Shown: piece by piece, positions 1 through 7,753 of the stretch
How positions within the stretch are numbered: position 1 is the first letter of the stretch
How the letters are laid out: every line of letters begins with the position of its first letter
Source of the DNA: JAZQHR01 sp045540695
GTDB lineage: Bacteria > Bacillota > Clostridia > UMGS1810
Length of the DNA: 21,909 nt
Direction: 5' to 3'
NCBI GenBank assembly: GCA_045540695.1
Contig: JAZQHR010000090.1
Location: forward strand, 1 to 21,909
Position numbers and translations under genes: made by a program
The notes under the pieces: model-generated
What the model was told of the DNA's origin: nothing
The model's database searches: none
Seen by the model: the letters and a program-made list of their open reading frames with translations, nothing else

Positions 1-361
1 GAGAAAAAACTGAGCAAATTATAAAATTTTGTTAGAAAAATGTTAGAAATGGCTAGAAAAACCGCTAGATAAGGGTGTAAAAACAAGGTTTGAACCTCGC
101 TTAAACCCGCGTGGTTAAGCCATTTGTGAGGGTATAGTTACAGTGTAACCGAGGGGATTTCGAGTGTGACCTGTTATGTCCTGTTGCGGTGCCCGATATT
201 TTTATCACTACCGTGAAAAAATTCGACCGCTGCCACTCCTTATTGCTCGCTGTATCGTCCGCCGTACGCGCTTGCAAACGTCCCTACTTCGATACTGCTC
301 CGTATATTGTTATGTGTTAAATCACCTTGATATTATACCTCAAAAGATTTTTAAAGTCAAC
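1..361. other. Non-coding left edge with small hairpins
   Basis: I find no supportable gene here. A frame open from 176 to 397 lacks a ribosome binding site and is rich in Arg, Cys and Tyr, so I do not call it. Positions 31, 42, 52 and 64 start four related units of the form G(T/C)TAGA, spaced 10-12 bp. Further on, AGGT/ACCT (86-97), CCTC plus GCTTAA-CC paired with GG-TTAAGC plus GAGG (95-131, with one bulged A and a 7-nt internal bulge), and GTTAC-agt-GTAAC (137-149) form successive inverted repeats. The block from 95 to 330 looks less AT-rich than neighbouring intergenic DNA. It could be an RNA-coding or decayed segment; nothing identifies it. Confidence 0.4.
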
Positions 362-395
362 AAAAAACTAAGGCGATTTTATGAAAAATCGCCTT
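362..395 (-). terminator. Intrinsic terminator of mgtC
   Basis: An 11-bp perfect stem (AAGGCGATTTT at 370-380 with its complement at 385-395, 4-nt loop) is followed on the minus strand by a run of T at 362-367. It lies 17 bases beyond the mgtC stop codon. On the plus strand there is no T-run, so it acts on mgtC. Confidence 0.85.
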
Positions 396-411
396 AAGTA
401 ATCTTGGTTGA

Positions 412-1095
412 TTAATTTCCGCCTTTTAACGAACATTCATAGTCTATTATGTCCATAATAGCATCCTCGTTGACGTTTATAGGAACTTCAATTACAAATT
501 TGTAATCCTTTGTGTTTTTGCCCTGAAGCTTTGTTACACTTACATCGTTAACAGAAATGCCCATATCTTTGAGCTTGTCAATAGTGTCCTGTTTAAATGT
601 TTTGCGGTCAACGCCCATTACTGTTAACACTTTTATTTTAGGCATCTGGAATAGGTGATTGTTAAGGTGAAGGATAATCTGTGCTAACAGGATAATAACA
701 GTACTGGTAATACCTACTGTGTACATTCCTGCACCGATAGCCATACCAATACCTGCAGTAGCCCATACACCGGCTGCAGTGGTAAGACCTTTGATGGTGT
801 TTTTCTGTACGAAAATCATACCTGCACCCAAGAAACCTACACCGCTTACTACCTGTGAGGCAATACGTGATGGGTCGGCACCGCCTGCTCTTACTCCATC
901 AAAAAGCCCAAGGTCAGTAAAGCCGTATTTCGAAATAATCATCATAAGTGCAGCAGCACACGCAACCACACAATGGGTTCTTATTCCGGCTTCTTTTGAA
1001 CGTTCTTTTCTCTCAAATCCGATAGCGATACCGCAAATGCAGGCAACAAGCAATCGAAATATGTATATAAGTTGAAAAATAGTAGATTGTGACAT
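412..1095 (-). CDS. mgtC: MgtC/SapB family membrane protein
   Basis: This is a 227-residue inner-membrane protein of the MgtC/SapB family, whose best-known members help bacteria cope with low magnesium and, in pathogens, inhibit the F1F0 ATPase; the role in commensal Clostridia is unsettled. The N-terminal half carries the family hallmarks: an IGFERK...GIRTH segment, then SGVGFLGAGMI and GLTTAAGVWATAGIG, across about four to five hydrophobic helices. The last 80 residues are soluble and ACT-like, as in longer MgtC proteins. I chose the ATG at 1095 because AGAAGGGAG lies 9 nt upstream; the frame stays open 39 bases further but without a better site. It is divergent from pnuC. Its leader contains an intrinsic terminator and its promoter a palindrome, so expression is probably conditional (inference). 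Confidence 0.9.
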   Translation of the reverse strand: MSQSTIFQLIYIFRLLVACICGIAIGFERKERSKEAGIRTHCVVACAAALMMIISKYGFTDLGLFDGVRAGGADPSRIASQVVSGVGFLGAGMIFVQKNTIKGLTTAAGVWATAGIGMAIGAGMYTVGITSTVIILLAQIILHLNNHLFQMPKIKVLTVMGVDRKTFKQDTIDKLKDMGISVNDVSVTKLQGKNTKDYKFVIEVPINVNEDAIMDIIDYECSLKGGN

Positions 1096-1113
1096 AACAT
1101 AAATCTCCCTTCT

Positions 1114-1154
1114 AAAAAATAAAAAGAGAACCATAGCTTTTATGACTCTCTTTT
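1114..1154 (-). terminator. Terminator hairpin inside the mgtC leader
   Basis: On the minus strand, 1141-1154 pairs with 1122-1135 in a 14-bp stem (two G-T wobbles) with a 5-nt loop, followed by a T-rich tract at about 1113-1121. It sits between the predicted transcription start near 1166 and the mgtC ribosome binding site. That is the arrangement of an attenuator: transcripts would stop after about 50 nt unless read-through is allowed. No gene lies upstream on this strand that would need it as an ordinary terminator. No alternative antiterminator fold is obvious. Confidence 0.65.
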
Positions 1155-1172
1155 CTCTTATGCTATTTATAA

Positions 1173-1201
1173 ATTATATCACAATATTGTGATAATGTCA
1201 A
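1173..1201 (-). promoter_or_regulatory. mgtC promoter with palindromic operator
   Basis: Read on the minus strand this is TTGACA, a 17-bp spacer, then TATAAT: a full sigma-A consensus. The spacer and first part of the -10 are occupied by a perfect 18-bp palindrome, TATCACAATATTGTGATA, at 1177-1194. A protein bound there would block RNA polymerase. The regulator is not identified. Confidence 0.8.
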
Positions 1202-1216
1202 CTATTTAACGAATTA

Positions 1217-1245
1217 TTGACACGTTGCATAAAATATGATAAAAT
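1217..1245 (+). promoter_or_regulatory. pnuC promoter
   Basis: TTGACA (1217-1222), a 17-bp spacer and TAAAAT (1240-1245) make a strong sigma-A-type promoter. The start would be near 1252, giving a leader of about 112 nt. Its -35 lies 15 bp from the -35 of the divergent mgtC promoter. Confidence 0.75.
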
Positions 1246-1265
1246 GTTTATATATAATATACAAA

Positions 1266-1341
1266 ACTGCCACCGGGTAGTGAGTAGCACATGAGCACTC
1301 GTGATATATCGTTAGGTCTTAGAAGATATATCGTGGGTGTA
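1266..1341 (+). promoter_or_regulatory. Structured leader of pnuC, possible riboswitch
   Basis: Within the pnuC leader, CACC (1271-1274) can pair with GGTG (1336-1339), enclosing two hairpins: GAGT-a-GC (1282-1288) with GC-ACTC (1295-1300), and GATATATC (1303-1310) with GATATATC (1325-1332) around a 14-nt loop. The whole resembles a compact three-way junction and is followed by a T-run at 1342-1347. I compared it from memory with TPP, FMN, purine, preQ1, THF, ZTP, and NAD+-I consensus motifs and saw no match; I cannot recall the NAD+-II consensus well enough to exclude it. The closing helix is short, so the fold is tentative. Confidence 0.35.
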
Positions 1342-1364
1342 TTTTTTATTTTAGGAGTAGTTTT

Positions 1365-2054
1365 ATGAATAATCCATTTAAATCATTAAATAAACACGAT
1401 TATCTTTTATGGGCGATATCGCTATTAGTAGTTATGATATCTAATATTATGACGGGCGTGGAAGATGTTATGACTCTTGTTTCTACACTTACCGGCGTAA
1501 CAGCATTGATATTTCTTGCAAAAGGGCACGTGTTTGGTCAAATATTAACAGTAGCGTTTAGCATTATGTACGCGATAACCTCGTATAAATTCAGGTATTA
1601 TGGAGAGATGATAACTTATGTTGGAATGACTCTTCCCATAGCGGTAATGAGCGTTGTGTCGTGGCTCAGACATCCTTATGAAAAAGGAAAGAGTGAGGTT
1701 AAAATACACATACTGACCACCGCCGAAAAGGTTGTTATGATAGCTTCAACTGCACTTATTACACAGCTTTTTTACTATATACTAAAATGGCTTGATACTC
1801 CTAATCTTGTAGTAAGTACGGTGTCTATCACTACCAGCTTTTTAGCATCGTATTTAATGTTTTACAGAAATCCATTTTACGCAGTGGCTTATGCAGCAAA
1901 TGACGTAGTGCTTATTATCTTGTGGATACTTGCTACACTAAGCGACTTTTCGTATTTTCCTATGATAATATGTTTTTTGATGTTCTTTGTAAATGATATG
2001 TATGCATTTGTGCTTTGGAAAATGCGTGAGAAAAAACAAAAGATAAGAAATTAA
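1365..2054 (+). CDS. pnuC: PnuC-family vitamin/nucleoside transporter
   Basis: A 229-residue integral membrane protein with about seven hydrophobic helices and the layout of the PnuC family, which takes up nicotinamide riboside by facilitated diffusion coupled to intracellular phosphorylation. Family members elsewhere carry thiamine, riboflavin or deoxynucleosides, so the substrate is not fixed by sequence alone. Visible family features are the YYGEMITYVGM segment in the middle and the C-terminal AANDVVLIILWI and FFVNDMYAFVLW segments with conserved Asn-Asp pairs. The start is supported by AGGAG at 1353-1357, 8 nt upstream. It is monocistronic and divergent from mgtC. The structured leader suggests control by a metabolite, which would fit a vitamin importer (inference). 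Confidence 0.85.
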   Translation: MNNPFKSLNKHDYLLWAISLLVVMISNIMTGVEDVMTLVSTLTGVTALIFLAKGHVFGQILTVAFSIMYAITSYKFRYYGEMITYVGMTLPIAVMSVVSWLRHPYEKGKSEVKIHILTTAEKVVMIASTALITQLFYYILKWLDTPNLVVSTVSITTSFLASYLMFYRNPFYAVAYAANDVVLIILWILATLSDFSYFPMIICFLMFFVNDMYAFVLWKMREKKQKIRN

Positions 2055-2259
2055 TATTTGTTGATTAAAGAATTGTGATGATTCAACAAGCATCGTTGCA
2101 TAGAAATCGTCGTACCATACAATAGATATGAATTTTACAGAATACCATTTGTGTAGGGAATGTTTGCTCCTTCCTTTTTTATTATCTGAACCGTAAACTA
2201 TGTAGGAAACGGCCTGTGTGCCATCCCGTTTTTACGCGAACGTTAATTTTAAAAATATA

Positions 2260-2288
2260 TTGAATTTTTAAGTGAGCTATGATATTAT
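2260..2288 (+). promoter_or_regulatory. Putative promoter upstream of the RCC1-SLH gene
   Basis: TTGAAT (2260-2265), a 17-bp spacer and TATTAT (2283-2288). The predicted start near 2295 lies only about 23 nt before a strong terminator hairpin, so the transcript would meet a terminator before reaching the gene. Confidence 0.5.
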
Positions 2289-2317
2289 AAATTTGATGAC
2301 AACGTGGGTGGACTTTT

Positions 2318-2345
2318 AAGCGTCAACTTATGTTGGCGCTTTTTT
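2318..2345 (+). terminator. Intrinsic terminator, possible leader attenuator
   Basis: AAGCGTCAAC (2318-2327) pairs with GTTGGCGCTT (2332-2341) through a 4-nt loop, with one G-T wobble, and runs into six T. It either ends read-through from pnuC, 266 nt after its stop, or attenuates the transcript started at the promoter just upstream. Confidence 0.7.
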
Positions 2346-2405
2346 AAATTGTGTTGGAAACTTATATTGAAGACAAATAAAATAATAACAGAAAGGAATT
2401 ATAAT

Positions 2406-5400
2406 ATGAAAAAATTAGTAAGTTTATTGTTAACGTTCGTAATACTCGTGTCCGTTATGCCGCAAGTTCATGTGGCGAATGCAGAAGTAATTAAGCAACA
2501 ATCGACGATTAGTTCTGGAGTTAATCATAGTGCAGCAATTAAAAGCGATGGTTCTCTATGGACTTGGGGGTGGAATCATTCTGGTCAGTTGGGGCATGAT
2601 GGTTCTTCTGACGAGGTTTTTCCCCCATCTAAAATAATGGATGATGTAATTGCTGTAAGTTTAGGAAATTGGCATAGTGCGGCAATCAAAAGTGATGGTT
2701 CTCTATGGGTTTGGGGTCAAAGTACGCATGGACAGTTAGGTAATGGCTCTACCATTGACTCTTTTATCCCAGTTAAAATTATGGATAGTGCTGTTGCTGT
2801 AAGTTTGGGTAGTGGTCATAGTGCAGCAATCAAAAGTGATGGTTCTCTATGGACTTGGGGGTGGAATCATGCTGGACAATTAGGTGATGGCTCTGATAAT
2901 AATTCTTACACGCCTACTAAAATAATGGATGATGTAATTGGTGTAAGTTTAGGAGATTATCATAGTGCAGCAATCAAAAGTGATGGTTCTCTATGGACTT
3001 GGGGTAAAAATGAATATGGACAGTTAGGTAATGGCTCTACCATTGATTCTTTTATCCCAGTTAAAATAATGGATGATGTAATTGGTGTAAGTTTGGGTAG
3101 TGGTCATAGTGCAGCAATCAAAAGTGATGGTTCTCTATGGACTTGGGGATGGAATTATGCCGGACAATTAGGTGATGGCTCTAATAACAATTCTTACACA
3201 CCTACTAAAATAATGGATGATGTAATTGCTGTAAGTTTACGAGATCATCGTAGTGCGGCAATCAAAAACGATGGTTCATTATGGGCTTGGGGGAGTAACT
3301 ACGGACAGTTTAGTGATAATGATTATACTCCTGTAAAAAGAATGGATAATGTTGTTGCTGTAAGTTTAGAAGCCGGTAGTATGGTGGCAATCAAAAATGA
3401 TGGTTCATTATGTGAATTTGTTTCGTATGAATTTGTGCGTGATATTATATTATCTGAAAATTCTGTTGTATATGTACCGGAACAGCCGAACGAAGCATCG
3501 CACTGTGTGATTTCTGATGAATATTTATCGCTGAAAAAAACAGAAAAAAAAGGCAATTTCATTTGTAATTTTATATTTACTTGCGAAGGAAATGCTGAAA
3601 ATTTGCGCATTCATTTCGAGACGGATGATTGTGTTGATTGGGATATGTCGCAACATCCTGTGGATTTTGCGTCCGTGGACTATACAGGTGATGTTATAAA
3701 AGATGAGCTTGTTTCCGGTAGGTACGACAGTGACTTAGAGATGTATTGCATTAATTTGGCACAGGGTGTGCAATGTAATAATCCACACAAAGTTAAAATG
3801 ATTATTTCGGGAGATAACTTTGTAACTGTTGAAGCTGAAGATCGTATTGAGCTAAATTATGTAAAGAGAATCAATGAAGAAGAGTTCATGTTAAGTAAAT
3901 TGAAACTGGCGGGATTGTCTCGAAAAATTACAAATGAAATTTTCACAAAGCAAACCATGTTTGATTCAAAATTAGATGAGGTGAAAAAATATATCAAAAC
4001 ACAGGTTAATGATGCGGATACATCGGTGCCGGATGAAATTTATGAGGCATTTGCCAATGCAATCCTTAATAAGATAACAGATGATAGTATAGACATTAAA
4101 GAGTTGGATACGAACATGAATGAAATGACTAAGCAGATATATAAGCAACTCAAATCTGGAATAAGTAGCATAGATGAGGACGTTGTAATTGATGGTCAAA
4201 TGTATAATGTTAGTGGATTGATTTGTGCGGTGTCATGGGGAAAACTTGTAGGTGTTTCTTGGGCTAATGTAGACTATAAAGGAAGAACAATTAATTTAAT
4301 GTGGAATTCAAGTGGTTGGACACCGAAGGAGTTCGCTGAAAATTCAAATAAATCGATAGCTGCATTCGGCGGTGTTGTTGCACAGTTGAACAGTGAGCTT
4401 TGGAAAGATTTTATGGCATATTATGTTGTAGATGGTGCTCAGGTTATGGGTATTAAAATCAGAAAAGAAAATGTGGATAAGGTTCTTGATATAACAGAAA
4501 AAGTCATTAGAGCAGTTTGTGGTGATAAAGAGGATGCTAATAATTTAGTTAGTGTATTAGGAGATACGGCAAAAGAAACATTGAAAAACGGTTTGATTAA
4601 AGGTAATGGAGTTAAGGCATTTATAAATTCCGAATATGATAATGGTAAAGCAATCATTCAACGAGCAGAAGAGTATCTGAAATTAAAAGAAGAATTTGTT
4701 AAATTTGAAGAAAAATTTAGATTTAGTAATTCATCGGATGAATTATTGCGAGATTACGAAAATATTAAAAAGCTTTTAAATGAGTTGGAACGTGGCATCA
4801 ATCAGGATTTTACCCTTGGATCTGATGGACGAGTGTATTTTGCAAGTAATAATATAAAGGTAAGTAATAGCCTTGGAAACACCTTGTTTGAGATGGAAGA
4901 TGGTAATGTTTTAACATCCACTTGTGAATTTGAACCATGTTATGAAGATGTTTTTGAGGGTGAAAAGGAATTATATGGTTCCATTGACACAGGTACAACA
5001 CAATTCACGATAGAAACAAGTGATAATTATGTTGTCATAATAGGAAATGGCACAATTAATACGATTGAAATGAACGGGAATGTTATCGTAAATGCTAACC
5101 AGTCTGAAAAACAATATGAAATAGAAGCTGTAGATGATAATAGTATAATCAAGATTTTAACGCAAAATATCAGTGAGGATGAAATTTTTTCAAAGAAAAT
5201 TGCAGGTGGTTTGGATTCAAATGATACACTGCATATATATTATGATGAAAATGAACCTGTGATTGTTGCTGACACTGAGAAACTGTTTGATGTTATAATT
5301 AAAACAGCTGATGGCGAGGTACAAAAAGCGAATGTTCGACTTGAGCCATTGAACGCAAGTGATGAAGGGCAAAATGATGGAACATCACAATTACAACCAG

Positions 5401-7055
5401 CATCAAAATTTCAATGCTCCGATTGGGCACAATTGGAAGTCACAGAAGCATATGAAAAAGACTTGATCCCCGAATCACTTATTGTTCAAGATTTAACTCA
5501 AACAATTAGTCGTGCTGAATTTGCTGATTTAGCTGTTACATTATACGAAAAAATGTCAGGCAAAAAAGCACAGATGGGCGAAAATTCATTTGATGATATA
5601 GAATCACATGCTTTAAAAAATGAAATTCTAAAGGCGTATGATTTAGGAATTACTACAGGTACTAATGATAATAATTTTGAGCCAAACTTAAATATAACTA
5701 GGGAACAGTTAGCGACAATGCTCTGCAGAGCAATAAAAAAAGTCAAATTTGAAGATTGGGATATTTCGAAAGATTTTATGCATATTTTGAAAAATACTGG
5801 ACAATCTTTTTTTATAGATGATAATAATATTTCAAAATATGCCAAAAATTCAGTATATTTTATGGCTGATAACAAAATAGTAACAGGAACAGGAAATAAT
5901 AGATTTGAACCTTTAAATGTCGCTACCAAAGAACAGGCAATACTTATATCACTAAGATGTTTTAAGGAATATGCGGATAAAACTCCAAAAATTTTTGAAT
6001 GGGAGTTTTGTAGAAAATATGATGATGGTGTGATAATATATGATGTAAATGCGGATAATACGAGTTTAATATATTATGATGCATATGGTAATCTTTTAAA
6101 TTATATTGATATAGAAACGTATATTGATAAAAATGGATTTATCGATGATATACTGATTGGAAAAACAGAGTATGGTAATACATATTCATGGGATGTAAAT
6201 GTACTAGGTGATAAGCTTGGATGGTTTTATCCGGATGGTGCATCATATTTAACGGATTTAGATTTATTAAATAATAAAAAAATATATAATTACTATAAAT
6301 TGATATCTGGTAAGATTGTGACTGTTAAAGATTTAGGATATAATAGAAATGTATGGTTTGAACCATGTAATAACGTATCTTTTGCCGAACGTGAATTTTA
6401 TGATTCTCAAGGATTGGGACTTTTAACTGATAAGGAGAAAGGTCTAATATATTCTAATGGCACTGTATATGCATCAATATCGGATATAGAAGCAAATTAT
6501 TTGTTGTATTATGATTACTACGATGCAACTAATAATTATTTTTCTGATACCATAAATAGCAAAGTGATTCTTTATCATGCAAATGGAAACATAACGGATG
6601 ATAAAAATCAAAAATTAAATTGGATTGATGAAATTGGATATTGCTATCTAGATGGAACAGTGTATATTTCTGCTATGGAATATTATGAATTTAAAGAAAA
6701 TAATTATTTAGGAACTTCGTATAATATATCATTGAAGTATTACGACGATTTCGAGCATATTGTATCTTTTGAAGATTTTATTGGGGTTGAACCATATAGT
6801 GTTAATGATTATGGTGAAATTAATCAGCGTATAATGTATTATGATGCATCGAATATAGGAATTTCAAAAGTTGAAGATTATATTAATATTTTGGAACAAG
6901 AAGGGTATAAGTTATGGTTTGACAATGATGATGGACATCAAGTGCAATATCAATTAAGTAATTTTAGTGACAATACATATAATGATATTATGATAGAATA
7001 TCGTTATGAAGAACAAGTGGTTGTTATTAGCATTAGATTAGATATGAGTTGGTAA
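2406..7055 (+). CDS. Exported RCC1-propeller protein with SLH domains
   Basis: A 1549-residue surface protein. I chose ATG 2406 because AAAGGAA precedes it and a classic signal peptide follows (MKKLVSLLLTF...ANA); the frame stays open upstream to 2304. Residues 42-340 hold seven RCC1-type repeats starting at about 42, 91, 139, 187, 235, 283 and 326, each built around SAAIKSDGSLWTWG and GQLG; the seventh is degenerate. Seven is the number needed for a closed propeller. Residues 345-990 are unassigned, part beta-rich, part helical with a charged stretch near 760-800. Residues 1004-1188 contain three SLH modules (signatures SRAEFADL, FDDI...ITREQLATMLCRA, FIDD...ATKEQAI), which in this class of bacteria bind secondary cell-wall polymer. 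The final 360 residues are Tyr/Asn/Asp-rich with YYDAYGN-like repeats and unassigned. Domain families are established; a binding or display role is inference. Confidence 0.85.
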   Translation: MKKLVSLLLTFVILVSVMPQVHVANAEVIKQQSTISSGVNHSAAIKSDGSLWTWGWNHSGQLGHDGSSDEVFPPSKIMDDVIAVSLGNWHSAAIKSDGSLWVWGQSTHGQLGNGSTIDSFIPVKIMDSAVAVSLGSGHSAAIKSDGSLWTWGWNHAGQLGDGSDNNSYTPTKIMDDVIGVSLGDYHSAAIKSDGSLWTWGKNEYGQLGNGSTIDSFIPVKIMDDVIGVSLGSGHSAAIKSDGSLWTWGWNYAGQLGDGSNNNSYTPTKIMDDVIAVSLRDHRSAAIKNDGSLWAWGSNYGQFSDNDYTPVKRMDNVVAVSLEAGSMVAIKNDGSLCEFVSYEFVRDIILSENSVVYVPEQPNEASHCVISDEYLSLKKTEKKGNFICNFIFTCEGNAENLRIHFETDDCVDWDMSQHPVDFASVDYTGDVIKDELVSGRYDSDLEMYCINLAQGVQCNNPHKVKMIISGDNFVTVEAEDRIELNYVKRINEEEFMLSKLKLAGLSRKITNEIFTKQTMFDSKLDEVKKYIKTQVNDADTSVPDEIYEAFANAILNKITDDSIDIKELDTNMNEMTKQIYKQLKSGISSIDEDVVIDGQMYNVSGLICAVSWGKLVGVSWANVDYKGRTINLMWNSSGWTPKEFAENSNKSIAAFGGVVAQLNSELWKDFMAYYVVDGAQVMGIKIRKENVDKVLDITEKVIRAVCGDKEDANNLVSVLGDTAKETLKNGLIKGNGVKAFINSEYDNGKAIIQRAEEYLKLKEEFVKFEEKFRFSNSSDELLRDYENIKKLLNELERGINQDFTLGSDGRVYFASNNIKVSNSLGNTLFEMEDGNVLTSTCEFEPCYEDVFEGEKELYGSIDTGTTQFTIETSDNYVVIIGNGTINTIEMNGNVIVNANQSEKQYEIEAVDDNSIIKILTQNISEDEIFSKKIAGGLDSNDTLHIYYDENEPVIVADTEKLFDVIIKTADGEVQKANVRLEPLNASDEGQNDGTSQLQPASKFQCSDWAQLEVTEAYEKDLIPESLIVQDLTQTISRAEFADLAVTLYEKMSGKKAQMGENSFDDIESHALKNEILKAYDLGITTGTNDNNFEPNLNITREQLATMLCRAIKKVKFEDWDISKDFMHILKNTGQSFFIDDNNISKYAKNSVYFMADNKIVTGTGNNRFEPLNVATKEQAILISLRCFKEYADKTPKIFEWEFCRKYDDGVIIYDVNADNTSLIYYDAYGNLLNYIDIETYIDKNGFIDDILIGKTEYGNTYSWDVNVLGDKLGWFYPDGASYLTDLDLLNNKKIYNYYKLISGKIVTVKDLGYNRNVWFEPCNNVSFAEREFYDSQGLGLLTDKEKGLIYSNGTVYASISDIEANYLLYYDYYDATNNYFSDTINSKVILYHANGNITDDKNQKLNWIDEIGYCYLDGTVYISAMEYYEFKENNYLGTSYNISLKYYDDFEHIVSFEDFIGVEPYSVNDYGEINQRIMYYDASNIGISKVEDYINILEQEGYKLWFDNDDGHQVQYQLSNFSDNTYNDIMIEYRYEEQVVVISIRLDMSW
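2529..3420 (+). repeat. Tandem RCC1-coding repeat, 144-147 bp unit
   Basis: Equivalent codons of successive propeller blades start at 2529, 2676, 2820, 2964, 3108, 3252 and 3381, giving intervals of 147, 144, 144, 144, 144 and 129 bp. Blades 2-3 and 4-5 are nearly the same sequence offset by exactly 288 bp, which shows that a two-blade block was duplicated recently. The outer blades are more diverged. Confidence 0.9.
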
Positions 7056-7139
7056 ATGATGTTTCTATGGGACGACACAACCAAAACTGTTATCATAGAA
7101 GAATGATAATATTAATAAATAATTCATAGTTTATTTAAC

Positions 7140-7167
7140 AAACCCCCGAGATGTTGCGGGGGTTTTT
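7140..7167 (+). terminator. Intrinsic terminator between convergent genes
   Basis: AAACCCCCG (7140-7148) pairs with CGGGGGTTT (7157-7165) through an 8-nt loop and is followed by a T-run ending at 7167. It ends the RCC1-SLH transcript. The stop codon of the convergent glycosylase gene overlaps the T-run, so the same hairpin may also serve the minus strand, where the trailing T-stretch is weaker. Confidence 0.85.
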
Positions 7168-7651
7168 ACTTTGTTCTTATCACTTTCCACTCACTTACAA
7201 GCCTATCCACTGACCACGCGGCGTTTGCGGGCGAGGTAGATGGAAGGCATATCGCATCGCGGTTTGTGATGCTTTTTGTGTATTTATTGTAATATTTCTC
7301 GGCTGTTTTGCCGTTTACAAATATCTGTTTGATGTCAGCATTCTCAAGGATTTCCGAAAGGTCATTTGCCACTACGTTTTTTATTGAACTGTCCGAGCTA
7401 CCCGTTATTTCACACGAAGCTATTACGTCCCACAGTGCGATATTATTCTTAAATAAAAACGCTTTCTTTTCGTCGATGGTCTCGGGAGTAGGGGAGTCAA
7501 ATACCATTGACACTACCTTCCAAAACCTGTTTTGTTTGTGCCCGTAGAAAAACATCTGCTCGCGTGATTTTACTGACGGAAAGCTTCCAAGTATAAGTAT
7601 TTTTGAATTTTTATCGTATAGTGGTGGGAATGGGTGTTTTGTTATATTCAT
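7166..7651 (-). CDS. DNA-deoxyinosine glycosylase, UDG superfamily
   Basis: A 161-residue cytoplasmic base-excision repair enzyme of the hypoxanthine-DNA glycosylase group (UDG family 6 type), which removes deaminated adenine and in some members other deaminated bases. The family signature is clear: ILGSFPSVKSREQMFFYGH followed by QNRFWKV, then ALWDVIASCEITGSSD, and near the C-terminus FVNGKTAEKYY and LPSTSPANAAWS, the last taking the place of the HPSP-type motif of other UDGs. The length fits the family. The ATG at 7651 follows AAGGGA by 11 nt; a TTG at 7657, 5 nt from that site, is an alternative start giving two more residues. It is monocistronic and convergent with the RCC1-SLH gene. Confidence 0.87.
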   Translation of the reverse strand: MNITKHPFPPLYDKNSKILILGSFPSVKSREQMFFYGHKQNRFWKVVSMVFDSPTPETIDEKKAFLFKNNIALWDVIASCEITGSSDSSIKNVVANDLSEILENADIKQIFVNGKTAEKYYNKYTKSITNRDAICLPSTSPANAAWSVDRLVSEWKVIRTK

Positions 7652-7753
7652 CTGCAAAAATGTCCCTTCTTGCTTTTTTTATATGATATCATTTATAATA
7701 TAAAAATACAATGAATAAAATAAAAACAGATAAAATTTTGTGGGAGCATTTTT

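Larger units (their letters stand above)
2055..2405. other. Intergenic region between pnuC and the RCC1-SLH gene
   Basis: No gene is seen in these 351 bases. Contents are a weak hairpin AAACGG/CCGTTT followed by T-run at 2207-2233 that could end pnuC transcription, a promoter at 2260-2288, a strong terminator-like hairpin at 2318-2345, and the ribosome binding site AAAGGAA at 2392-2398. Confidence 0.6.

Noticed and set aside
86..97. AGGTTTGAACCT, similar to a tRNA T-arm
   Set aside because: No acceptor stem, D-arm or anticodon arm can be placed around it on either strand.
176..397. Open frame of 73 codons on the plus strand
   Set aside because: No ribosome binding site, Cys/Arg/Tyr-rich composition, and it runs through the mgtC terminator hairpin.
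719..1075. Open frame antisense to mgtC
   Set aside because: Pro/Ala-rich shadow of the conserved MgtC membrane helices without a ribosome binding site.
7056..7106. Frame directly after the RCC1-SLH stop, reading MMFLWDDTTKTVIIEE
   Set aside because: Only 16 codons, no ribosome binding site of its own; stop-codon read-through or a remnant cannot be shown from sequence alone.
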